Assembly: GCA_013151975.1 (NCBI GenBank)
Contig: JAADHG010000005.1
Coordinates: 1 to 11,586 of the forward strand
Direction of reading: 5' to 3'
Source: Chlorobiota bacterium
Lineage (GTDB): Bacteria; Bacteroidota; Bacteroidia; Flavobacteriales; Flavobacteriaceae
DNA: 11,586 nt
Shown here: piece after piece, positions 5,993-11,586 of the stretch
How positions within the stretch are numbered: the stretch's first letter is position 1
Layout: each line of letters begins with the position of its first letter
The notes under the pieces: model-generated
The model's input: only the letters and a program-made list of their open reading frames with translations
What the model was told of the DNA's origin: nothing
Databases searched by the model: none
Position numbers and translations under genes: made by a program

Positions 5993-7294
5993 TTAATTTG
6001 TAATTGCATTTTTAGGAACTCTAAATAGTAAAATAATACCTAACAAAAAGAAAATAAACAAAAATAAAAATGCATTGCGCATACTGCCTGTAATTTGGTC
6101 TATGGTAGCAAAAATAACCATCCCTATCACAATACCGATTTTTTCAGCAACATCAAAGAAACTAAAGTATGATGTGGTATCTTCGGTTGCTGGTAAAAAT
6201 TTTGAATACGTAGAACGGGATAATGCTTGTATTCCTCCCATAATAAAACCAACAAAAAAAGCAGTAACATAAAACTGCATTGGTGTTTTAACAAAATAAC
6301 CATAAAAACATAAAAACATCCAGATAAAATTAATAAATATCAATGTTTTAATATTACCATATTTTGCTGATGCTCTCGATGTCAATACTGCTCCTAAAAT
6401 AGCAATAATTTGAATAATTAAAATACTTACAATTAAACCCATCGTTTTTTCGCTATCACTACCCCAAGCTATTTCTTCTTCACCAAAATAAACAGCCACA
6501 AGCATTATAGTTTGTACAGCCATACTATAGACAAAAAATGCTCTTAAATATAGTTTTAACCTTAGATTGCTTTGCATTTGCTTCCAGACTATTTTTAATT
6601 CTCTAAATCCATTTAAAACAACATCTTTAGTTACTTTATGTCCAGAAGAAACGCCTTTTGGTAAATAATAAAATGAATATTGACTAAACAAAATCCACCA
6701 AACACCAACCATTACAAAAGAATAACGCATCATTTGCAATTTAGCGTCTCCATCATCCTGACTCATTACCATTGCTAAATTTACAATTAACAATAAAACG
6801 CTTCCTATGTAACCCATTGAAAACCCTTTAGCACTAATTTTATCTTGCTGATTAGCAAAAGCTATATCTGGCAAGTAAGAATTATAAAATACTAAACTTC
6901 CCCAATAGCCAATTAAACCCATAAAATAAAAGAGTAAACTTATATAAATATGATCTAAACTAAACCAATATAAACCTATACAACCCAAACCACCAACGTA
7001 GCAAAAAAACTTCATGAATGCCTTTTTGTTGCCTACATAATCTGCAATTCCAGAAAGTAAAGGCGATGTGAAAACTACTACCAAAAATGTAAAAGCAGTA
7101 ACAAAAGCAATTAAGGCAGTACTTTTAAATTCGAACCCAAAAGCTTCAACAGTTTTTATATCGCTTATAAACAAAGCTGAATAAAATATAGGAAATATAG
7201 AAGATGCAATTGTTAATGTATAAACCGAATTTGCCCAATCGTAAAATGCCCATGCATTTAATAATTTTTTACTTCCTTTCTCTAACTGAATCAT
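5993..7294 (-). CDS. MFS transporter, UMF1/Atg22-like family
   Basis: A 433-residue polytopic inner-membrane protein with about 12 hydrophobic helices. The N-terminal NAWAFYDWANSVY (residues 13-25) is the signature of the UMF1 (Atg22-related) branch of the major facilitator superfamily. A loop with FMKFFCYVGG, a mid-protein hydrophilic section (about residues 210-245, including SSGHKVTKDVVLNGFRELK) and a later GIQALSRSTYSKFLP element fit the family. The substrate is not known for bacterial members; the fungal relative Atg22 exports amino acids from the vacuole, which is only a distant hint. The ATG at 7294 starts just before the signature and no longer version is supported. It is downstream of the M48 gene on the same strand but separated from it by a terminator, so it probably has its own promoter, which I could not find. 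Confidence 0.88.
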   Translation of the reverse strand: MIQLEKGSKKLLNAWAFYDWANSVYTLTIASSIFPIFYSALFISDIKTVEAFGFEFKSTALIAFVTAFTFLVVVFTSPLLSGIADYVGNKKAFMKFFCYVGGLGCIGLYWFSLDHIYISLLFYFMGLIGYWGSLVFYNSYLPDIAFANQQDKISAKGFSMGYIGSVLLLIVNLAMVMSQDDGDAKLQMMRYSFVMVGVWWILFSQYSFYYLPKGVSSGHKVTKDVVLNGFRELKIVWKQMQSNLRLKLYLRAFFVYSMAVQTIMLVAVYFGEEEIAWGSDSEKTMGLIVSILIIQIIAILGAVLTSRASAKYGNIKTLIFINFIWMFLCFYGYFVKTPMQFYVTAFFVGFIMGGIQALSRSTYSKFLPATEDTTSYFSFFDVAEKIGIVIGMVIFATIDQITGSMRNAFLFLFIFFLLGIILLFRVPKNAITN

Positions 7295-7362
7295 TTATAA
7301 TAGTTTAAATCATTTTTTAACATATAATATTGTTGTAAAAATGATTACTGTTTCTGTTAACT

Positions 7363-7375
7363 ACCCAGCATGGGT
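7363..7375. repeat. Small inverted repeat ACCCA-GCA-TGGGT upstream of the MFS gene
   Basis: Five-base GC-containing arms flank a 3-base loop, about 70 bp upstream of the MFS start. The TGGGTTA arm side can also be extended imperfectly against TAACTACCCA (7358-7367). Its role is unknown; it could be an operator or an RNA hairpin in the MFS leader. Confidence 0.3.
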
Positions 7376-7388
7376 TACCCTAAAATAA

Positions 7389-7413
7389 AAGCTGCTCTTT
7401 TTATGAGCAGCTT
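7389..7413 (-). terminator. Intrinsic terminator after the M48 peptidase gene
   Basis: On the minus strand the sequence is AAGCTGCTC-ATAAAAA-GAGCAGCTT followed by TTATTTTA: a 9-bp perfect GC-containing stem with a T-rich tail, 36 bp past the M48 stop codon. Outer arms GGTTAC (7373-7378) and GTAACC (7420-7425) can extend it across an internal loop. On the plus strand a T-tract after the stem is lacking, so it acts for the minus-strand gene. Confidence 0.85.
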
Positions 7414-7448
7414 ACTAAAGTAACCATTTTTATTTAAACGTAATTTAT

Positions 7449-8270
7449 TTAATCTCTAAACGATGTCACTCCAAACTTTTTAGCTTCGGCCTTAGCCATG
7501 GGAACGAGTGCTGTTAAATTTTCTATTCGTCTATCATTAGAAGGATGTGTACTCAGAAATTCTGGCGGTGCTTGTCCGCCACTATTTGCCTTCATACGCT
7601 TCCAAAGTTGAGCCGCTTCATCAGGATTATAACCAGCTATTGCCATTAATATTAATCCAATTTTATCGGCTTCAGTCTCATGTGCTCTACTAAAAGGAAG
7701 CATAACTCCAACTGTTGAACCTATACCATAGTATTGATTAAATGCATTTCTAGATTTTTCATCAGTAATAGCTATATTTCCCGCCACTGCTAACCCTTGT
7801 TGTATTAGGCCAGCACTCATACGTTGCTGCCCATGATTAGCCAATGCATGCGCAACTTCGTGCCCCATAATTACAGCGACTCCCGTTTCACCATCAGCTA
7901 TTGGTAGAATTCCCGTGTAAAATACAACCTTTCCTCCTGGCATTGCCCAAGCGTTAACAGTTTTGTCATCTACAAGGTTATAATCCCATTTATAATCATT
8001 TAAATACCCTTGTTTCCCATTGGCATCAAGCCAACGTTCAGCAGCTACAGCTATTCGATGCCCTACTCTCGTAATCATTTTAGCATCTGAAGTCCCTTTT
8101 ACAACTTTATTTTCGCTTAAAAATTGATCATATTGCTGAAACGCAGTTGGAAATAATTGTGAATTAGATACAAGTGCCATCGTTTTCTTTCCTGTAAAAG
8201 GATTTGTAGCACATGAAAGAAAGAGCAAAAGCGTCCCAAATATTGTTATATTACTTTTAAATTTCATCAT
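7449..8270 (-). CDS. M48-family zinc metallopeptidase, lipoprotein
   Basis: A 273-residue protein with a lipoprotein signal peptide (lipobox FLSC, Cys20, after a hydrophobic core at about 9-19), so it is probably anchored to a membrane and faces the periplasm. The zinc site is HEVAH (137-141), with the third ligand most likely Glu198 in HETEAD (197-202). A conserved STHPSNDRRI at 240-249 is typical of the soluble M48 peptidases related to Oma1, LoiP and YcaL, which degrade misfolded envelope proteins. The single lipid anchor and lack of other membrane segments distinguish it from HtpX. Translation can start at either of two adjacent ATGs (8270 or 8267). A terminator follows it, and it is divergent from the exported MsrB gene. 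A protein-quality role in the envelope is inferred from the family; substrates are unknown. Confidence 0.92.
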   Translation of the reverse strand: MMKFKSNITIFGTLLLFLSCATNPFTGKKTMALVSNSQLFPTAFQQYDQFLSENKVVKGTSDAKMITRVGHRIAVAAERWLDANGKQGYLNDYKWDYNLVDDKTVNAWAMPGGKVVFYTGILPIADGETGVAVIMGHEVAHALANHGQQRMSAGLIQQGLAVAGNIAITDEKSRNAFNQYYGIGSTVGVMLPFSRAHETEADKIGLILMAIAGYNPDEAAQLWKRMKANSGGQAPPEFLSTHPSNDRRIENLTALVPMAKAEAKKFGVTSFRD

Positions 8271-8405
8271 GCTTATGATTTTTTATTTATTCGAAAATTA
8301 CGAAAAATCGTTCCTATATTTTAAATAAATTTCAAAATATTATAATATGTTATTATTTAATTTTTATAACGACTATAACTTTAAATTATTTAAATTTAAG
8401 CTATT
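8271..8405. promoter_or_regulatory. Very AT-rich divergent promoter region between the M48 gene and msrB
   Basis: These 135 bp are almost entirely A and T and must contain both divergent promoters. For msrB, TAACTTTA (8376-8383) is a 7/8 match to TAnnTTTG, 22 bp before its ATG, with no clear TTG at -33. For the M48 gene, TAATTTTC on the minus strand (8310-8303) is also 7/8. Base composition makes such matches cheap, so neither is firm. Confidence 0.35.
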
Positions 8406-8885
8406 ATGAAAAAAATCATCTTATGTATTAGTTTAGCTACGCTTTTTAATTGTAATTCTAATGCTCAAAAAAGTGATGCAACAACTTATAAAGTCGCTAA
8501 AACTGATGCCGAATGGAAACTAGAGCTAAATGATTTACAGTATTATGTGCTTAGAGAAGCTGGTACCGAACGTCCTTTTTCTAGCCCATTAAATAAAAAC
8601 TATAGAAAAGGTGTTTATTATTGTGCAGCGTGCAATACACCATTGTTTGAAAGTGACTATAAATTTGATTCTGGCACAGGGTGGCCTAGTTTTGATAGAG
8701 AAATTAAAGGCAATGTCGCTTTTGGGACTGATAACAACTTAGGCTATACCAGAAACGAAGAACATTGTGCAACTTGTGGCGGTCATCTAGGACATGTTTT
8801 TGATGATGGACCAAGAAATACTACAGGCAAAAGACATTGCATTAATGGAGCAGCACTAAAATTTATTCCAAAGAAAGATGAGTAA
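8406..8885 (+). CDS. msrB: Exported peptide-methionine (R)-S-oxide reductase MsrB
   Basis: A 159-residue MsrB, which reduces methionine-R-sulfoxide in oxidized proteins back to methionine. Zinc ligands are C73/C76 (CAAC) and C121/C124 (CATC). The substrate pocket motif is GTGWPSF (90-96), and the catalytic Cys145 is in RHCINGAAL. The N-terminus is an export signal: MKKIILCISLATLFNC, with Cys16 as a possible lipobox (LFNC, non-canonical) or signal peptidase I cleavage at SNA|Q (after Ala20). It should therefore repair envelope proteins. The position before GWPSF that holds the recycling Cys in many MsrB enzymes is Thr here. Apart from the two signal-peptide cysteines, no spare Cys remains, so regeneration probably differs from that of the neighbouring paralog. 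Its last 8 bases overlap the next msrB gene (ATGAGTAA). Confidence 0.95.
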   Translation: MKKIILCISLATLFNCNSNAQKSDATTYKVAKTDAEWKLELNDLQYYVLREAGTERPFSSPLNKNYRKGVYYCAACNTPLFESDYKFDSGTGWPSFDREIKGNVAFGTDNNLGYTRNEEHCATCGGHLGHVFDDGPRNTTGKRHCINGAALKFIPKKDE

Positions 8886-9273
8886 ATACAACATACAGAA
8901 GACTGAAAAAGAGTGGAAAAAACACCTCACTGAAGAACAATATAAAGTTTTACGAGAAAAAGGTACAGAACGTCCTCATACAGGAAAGCACAATCTAAAC
9001 TTTGATGAAGGTACTTATAAATGTGCTGCATGTAACCAAAAGTTATTTGAAAGTCATAGTAAGTTTGATGCACATTGTGGTTGGCCAAGTTTTGATGAGG
9101 CTATTAAAGGAACTGTTACTAATGTATTAGATAAATCTCATGGAATGTTGCGTACAGAAATTGTATGCACTAATTGTGGAAGTCATTTAGGGCATGTATT
9201 TAATGATGGACCAACAGAAACTGGACAACGTTTTTGTGTCAATTCTGTTAGTTTAGACTTTGATAAATCTTAA
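8878..9273 (+). CDS. msrB: Cytosolic peptide-methionine (R)-S-oxide reductase MsrB (second copy)
   Basis: A 131-residue MsrB with no signal peptide, so cytoplasmic. It has zinc ligands C49/C52 (CAAC) and C97/C100 (CTNC), HCGWPSF at 66-72, and catalytic Cys120 in RFCVNSVSL. Cys67, directly before GWPSF, is at the usual recycling-cysteine position, so this copy should form the intramolecular disulfide reduced by thioredoxin. The start ATG at 8878 lies inside the previous gene's last codons (8-bp overlap), which implies one transcript and coupled translation. The two copies share TERP, CAAC, GHLGHVF-like and GWPSF blocks and probably arose by duplication, with division of labour between envelope and cytoplasm. 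The gene ends 53 bp before the next gene, which has its own promoter. Confidence 0.95.
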   Translation: MSKYNIQKTEKEWKKHLTEEQYKVLREKGTERPHTGKHNLNFDEGTYKCAACNQKLFESHSKFDAHCGWPSFDEAIKGTVTNVLDKSHGMLRTEIVCTNCGSHLGHVFNDGPTETGQRFCVNSVSLDFDKS

Positions 9274-9290
9274 TCTTATCTATACATTTG
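9259..9290 (+). promoter_or_regulatory. Promoter of the DUF1572 gene
   Basis: TTTG at 9259-9262 and an exact TACATTTG (9283-9290) are separated by 20 bases, matching the Bacteroidetes housekeeping promoter (-33 TTTG, -7 TAnnTTTG). The -33 element lies inside the end of the second msrB gene. The start codon at 9327 would give a leader of about 30 bases. Confidence 0.6.
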
Positions 9291-9326
9291 TTTTACTAAA
9301 AAGTCCAAAGTACCTATCTTTAAGCT

Positions 9327-9881
9327 ATGGAAAATTCATACCTACCAAGTATCATTAAGCAATTTAAGTACTACAAACTACTTACTGACAAAACCTTAGA
9401 ACAATTATCTTACGAAGAAATTAATTGGCAATTTAATAATGAGAGCAATAGCATTGCAATTATTATGAAACATATTGTTGGTAATATGTTGTCGCGTTGG
9501 ACTAATTTTTTAACTGAAGATGGTGAAAAAGAATGGCGACAACGGGATCAAGAATTTGAAGGTACTTATAAAAATAAAGAAGCTCTTATTACTGCTTGGG
9601 AAACAGGTTGGCAATGTTTGTTTGATGCCCTATTACCTTTAACAGAAAATGATTTGGAATGCATAATCTATATCCGTAATCAAGGACACACCGTTACTGA
9701 AGCTATAAATAGACAATTATCGCATTACGCCTATCATATTGGTCAAATTGTATTTGTAGGTAAAATGATTAAAAATGAAAACTGGAAATCCTTATCAGTA
9801 CCAAAAGGGCAATCTTCAACTTATAACAAAGAAAAGTTTAACAAAGACAAAGAGAGAAAACATTTTACGGATGACCTTTAA
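9327..9881 (+). CDS. DUF1572 family protein (DinB/YfiT-like four-helix bundle)
   Basis: A 184-residue soluble protein with no signal peptide, predicted to be all-helical. It resembles the DUF1572 branch of the DinB/YfiT-like superfamily. Three histidines fit the metal site usual in that fold: His49 in MKHIVGN, and His133 and His137 in SHYAYHIGQIVF. The opening SYEEINWQFNNESNSIA is also typical. Superfamily members include metal-dependent thiol transferases and many proteins of unknown activity, so no reaction can be assigned. The C-terminal 25 residues (from about 160) are Lys-rich and probably disordered. It has its own well-formed promoter and lies between msrB and lpdA; a link to thiol or oxidative-stress biology is suggestive but unproven. 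Confidence 0.8.
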   Translation: MENSYLPSIIKQFKYYKLLTDKTLEQLSYEEINWQFNNESNSIAIIMKHIVGNMLSRWTNFLTEDGEKEWRQRDQEFEGTYKNKEALITAWETGWQCLFDALLPLTENDLECIIYIRNQGHTVTEAINRQLSHYAYHIGQIVFVGKMIKNENWKSLSVPKGQSSTYNKEKFNKDKERKHFTDDL

Positions 9882-9966
9882 TCTTCAAATTATAAAATTT
9901 AAACATCAAATAACAAAACCTAACACAAATAATAACGGAATTAGGGATTTTAAAGTTGGAATTTCA

Positions 9967-9974
9967 TAAATTTG
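9967..9974 (+). promoter_or_regulatory. -7 promoter box of lpdA
   Basis: TAAATTTG is an exact match to TAnnTTTG, 31 bp before the lpdA ATG. A TTG at the right distance for -33 is not evident (the nearest, 9956-9958, is too close), so the upstream element must be degenerate. The rest of the gap (9882-9966) shows no terminator or other feature. Confidence 0.5.
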
Positions 9975-10005
9975 TAGCTTCAAAAAATGACATAAAATTA
10001 TTCTC

Positions 10006-11382
10006 ATGAGTAAATACGATATTATTGTTCTTGGTAGTGGTCCTGGAGGTTATGTTACTGCTATTAGAGCAGCGCAATTAGGCTTTAAAACCGCAATTGT
10101 AGAAAAGGAAAGTCTAGGTGGTGTTTGTTTAAATTGGGGTTGTATTCCAACAAAAGCACTTTTAAAATCTGCACAAGTTTTTGAGTACCTTAAGCATGCT
10201 AACGATTATGGACTATCTGTAAAAGACTATGACAAAGATTTTGATGCTGTAGTACAACGCAGTAGAAATGTTGCTGACGGCATGAGTAAGGGTGTTCAGT
10301 TTTTATTGAAGAAAAACAAGATTGACGTCATTAATGGCTATGGCACATTAAAGACTGGAAAAAAGATTGATGTTGATGGTACAGAGTATTGTGCTGATCA
10401 TATTATTATAGCTACTGGAGCACGTTCTCGTGAGTTACCAAGTTTACCACAAGACGGTAAAAAGGTAATTGGGTACAGAGAAGCCATGACCTTACCAAAA
10501 CAACCAAAGAAGATGATTGTTGTTGGGTCTGGAGCAATTGGTGTAGAGTTTGCTTATTTCTATAACTCTTTGGGCACAGAGGTTACTATAGTAGAATTCA
10601 TGCCAAATGTAGTTCCTGTTGAAGATGAAGATGTCTCTAAACAATTAGCGCGTTCGTTTAAAAAGAGTGGTATAAAAATTATGCTTTCAGCTGAAGTGAC
10701 TAGTGTTGATACTTCTGGAAAAGGTGTTAAAGCCACTGTAAAAACCAAAAAAGGTGAAGAAGTTCTGGAAGCAGATATTGTGCTTTCAGCTGTAGGTATA
10801 AAATCAAATATCGAGAATATAGGATTAGAAGATGTTGGTATTGTTACAGATAGAGATAAAATTATAGTAAACGATTATTACCAAACTAATATCCCTGGGT
10901 ATTATGCTATTGGGGATGTAACTCCTGGACAAGCATTAGCACACGTAGCATCTGCTGAGGGCATTTTATGTGTAGAAAAAATTGCTGGACAGCATGTAGA
11001 AGCTTTAGACTATGGCAATATTCCAGGTTGTACGTATTGTTCGCCAGAGATTGCTTCTGTTGGCTTAACTGAACAACAAGCTAAAGACCAAGGCATAGAT
11101 ATTAAAGTGGGTAAGTTTCCATTTTCAGCGTCAGGTAAAGCAAGTGCTGCTGGAAACAAAGATGGTTTTGTAAAGGTTATTTTTGATGCTAAATATGGCG
11201 AATGGTTAGGCTGCCATATGATTGGTGCTGGAGTAACTGATATGATTGCAGAAGCTGTTTTAGGTCGTAAACTAGAAACTACAGGTCACGAAGTATTAAA
11301 AGCTGTACATCCTCATCCAACTATGAGCGAAGCGGTTATGGAAGCGGTTGCTGATGCTTATGATGAAGTAATTCATTTGTAA
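10006..11382 (+). CDS. lpdA: Dihydrolipoyl dehydrogenase (E3)
   Basis: A complete 458-residue flavoprotein that reoxidizes dihydrolipoamide with NAD+ as the E3 subunit of pyruvate, 2-oxoglutarate and branched-chain 2-oxoacid dehydrogenase complexes (and of glycine cleavage). The FAD-binding GSGPGGY is at residues 10-16. The redox-active disulfide is GGVCLNWGC (C41 and C46). The NAD-binding GSGAIGVEF is at 174-182 and the second FAD motif, AIGDVTPG, at 301-308. The dimer-interface active-site base pair is His437-Glu442 in HPHPTMSEAV. All catalytic residues are present and the length is normal. The start is at ATG 10006. No E1 or E2 genes are nearby, so this is a stand-alone copy, possibly shared by several complexes. 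It ends 18 bp before a strong bidirectional terminator. Confidence 0.96.
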   Translation: MSKYDIIVLGSGPGGYVTAIRAAQLGFKTAIVEKESLGGVCLNWGCIPTKALLKSAQVFEYLKHANDYGLSVKDYDKDFDAVVQRSRNVADGMSKGVQFLLKKNKIDVINGYGTLKTGKKIDVDGTEYCADHIIIATGARSRELPSLPQDGKKVIGYREAMTLPKQPKKMIVVGSGAIGVEFAYFYNSLGTEVTIVEFMPNVVPVEDEDVSKQLARSFKKSGIKIMLSAEVTSVDTSGKGVKATVKTKKGEEVLEADIVLSAVGIKSNIENIGLEDVGIVTDRDKIIVNDYYQTNIPGYYAIGDVTPGQALAHVASAEGILCVEKIAGQHVEALDYGNIPGCTYCSPEIASVGLTEQQAKDQGIDIKVGKFPFSASGKASAAGNKDGFVKVIFDAKYGEWLGCHMIGAGVTDMIAEAVLGRKLETTGHEVLKAVHPHPTMSEAVMEAVADAYDEVIHL

Positions 11383-11400
11383 ACTAGAAGGCATGAAATA

Positions 11401-11439
11401 AAACAAAAAGACGATTCAAAATGAGTTGTCTTTTTGTTT
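11401..11439. terminator. Bidirectional intrinsic terminator between lpdA and aroQ
   Basis: Twelve-base perfect arms AAACAAAAAGAC (11401-11412) and GTCTTTTTGTTT (11428-11439) can extend inward through GATTC/GAGTT with two G-U pairs, giving a loop of about 5 bases. T-runs follow on both strands. The right arm overlaps the aroQ stop codon (11438-11440), so the same hairpin ends both convergent transcripts. Confidence 0.88.
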
Positions 11440-11586
11440 ATAAAAAACTCTGAATAGCCAACTCATACCCTTGTAACCCAAAACCAAGAATGACTCCTTT
11501 TGCGTTTGGCGATATGTAAGATTGATGCCTAAACTCTTCTCTTGAAAATGTATTGGATATATGCACTTCAACAACTGGTGTTTCAA
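11438..11586 (-). CDS. aroQ: Type II 3-dehydroquinate dehydratase, C-terminal part (gene runs off the right edge)
   Basis: The last 49 codons of a minus-strand gene, with its TAA at 11438-11440. The peptide reads ETPVVEVHISNTFSREEFRH, followed by SYISPNAKGVILGFGLQGYE and a short hydrophobic end. The VEVHISN, FRHxSYIS and GVILGFGxxGY blocks are the hallmark C-terminal region of dodecameric type II dehydroquinases (AroQ). These catalyse the third step of the shikimate pathway, 3-dehydroquinate to 3-dehydroshikimate, in the cytoplasm. The His in VEVHISN and the Arg in FRH belong to the conserved active site. The catalytic Tyr and Arg of the N-terminal half lie outside the window. It is convergent with lpdA and shares its terminator. 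Confidence 0.93.
   Translation of the reverse strand, partial: ETPVVEVHISNTFSREEFRHQSYISPNAKGVILGFGLQGYELAIQSFL

Noticed and set aside
9882..9966. Possible terminator or small RNA between the DUF1572 gene and lpdA
   Set aside because: The stretch is AT-rich with no stem of useful length followed by a T-run.
9775..9969. Plus-strand open frame overlapping the end of the DUF1572 gene
   Set aside because: The Lys/Asn-rich translation has no domain, overlaps a real gene by over 100 bases and runs into the lpdA promoter.
8878..10017. Identical 12 bases ATGAGTAAATAC at the starts of the second msrB gene and lpdA
   Set aside because: Both proteins begin MSKY with the commonest AT-rich codons. Similarity does not extend upstream or downstream, so it is coincidence rather than a repeat.

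Overview
The window looks like an ordinary chromosomal segment of a marine-type Flavobacteriia (Bacteroidetes), in the Flavobacteriaceae. The evidence is the strong AT bias, A-rich sequence in place of Shine-Dalgarno sites, exact matches to the Bacteroidetes -7 promoter box (TAnnTTTG), the start of a type IX secretion protein (PorQ), and head-GIN (DUF2807) and DUF1572 proteins. No tRNA, rRNA, insertion sequence, CRISPR array or prophage gene is visible. The genus cannot be fixed from the sequence alone.

Layout. (1) 1-2742, minus strand: the 5' end of porQ, preceded by lon, the ATP-dependent quality-control protease. (2) 2743-2979: a 237-bp divergent regulatory region with two CTGT...ACAG palindromes. 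(3) 2980-5926, plus strand: a compact four-gene operon encoding an ECF sigma factor (TTG start), a one-pass membrane protein that is the likely anti-sigma factor, and two exported proteins built from short repeats that read as parallel beta-helices. It ends in a strong bidirectional terminator (5948-5976). (4) 5993-8270, minus strand: a UMF1/Atg22-like MFS transporter and an M48 metallopeptidase lipoprotein, separated by an intrinsic terminator. (5) 8406-9881, plus strand: two overlapping msrB genes, one exported and one cytosolic, then a DinB/DUF1572 protein with its own promoter. (6) 10006-11382, plus strand: dihydrolipoyl dehydrogenase (lpdA), ending in a second bidirectional terminator shared with convergent aroQ, of which only the 3' end is present.

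How the genes work together. Most of the window is housekeeping: proteolysis (Lon, M48), oxidized-methionine repair (two MsrB), central carbon metabolism (Lpd) and the shikimate pathway (AroQ). Several products concern the envelope or protein damage, but they lie in separate transcription units and no single pathway joins them.

The most interesting unit is the sigma/anti-sigma operon. A signal-responsive sigma factor is transcribed with two secreted repeat proteins. One has a ladder of (N/D)YG motifs about every 17-21 residues; the other has an AGSG(D/N) ladder about every 18-21 residues. The pairing suggests a regulated cell-surface or periplasmic module whose signal and function cannot be read from the sequence. 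Its gene families are known; the function of the whole is not.
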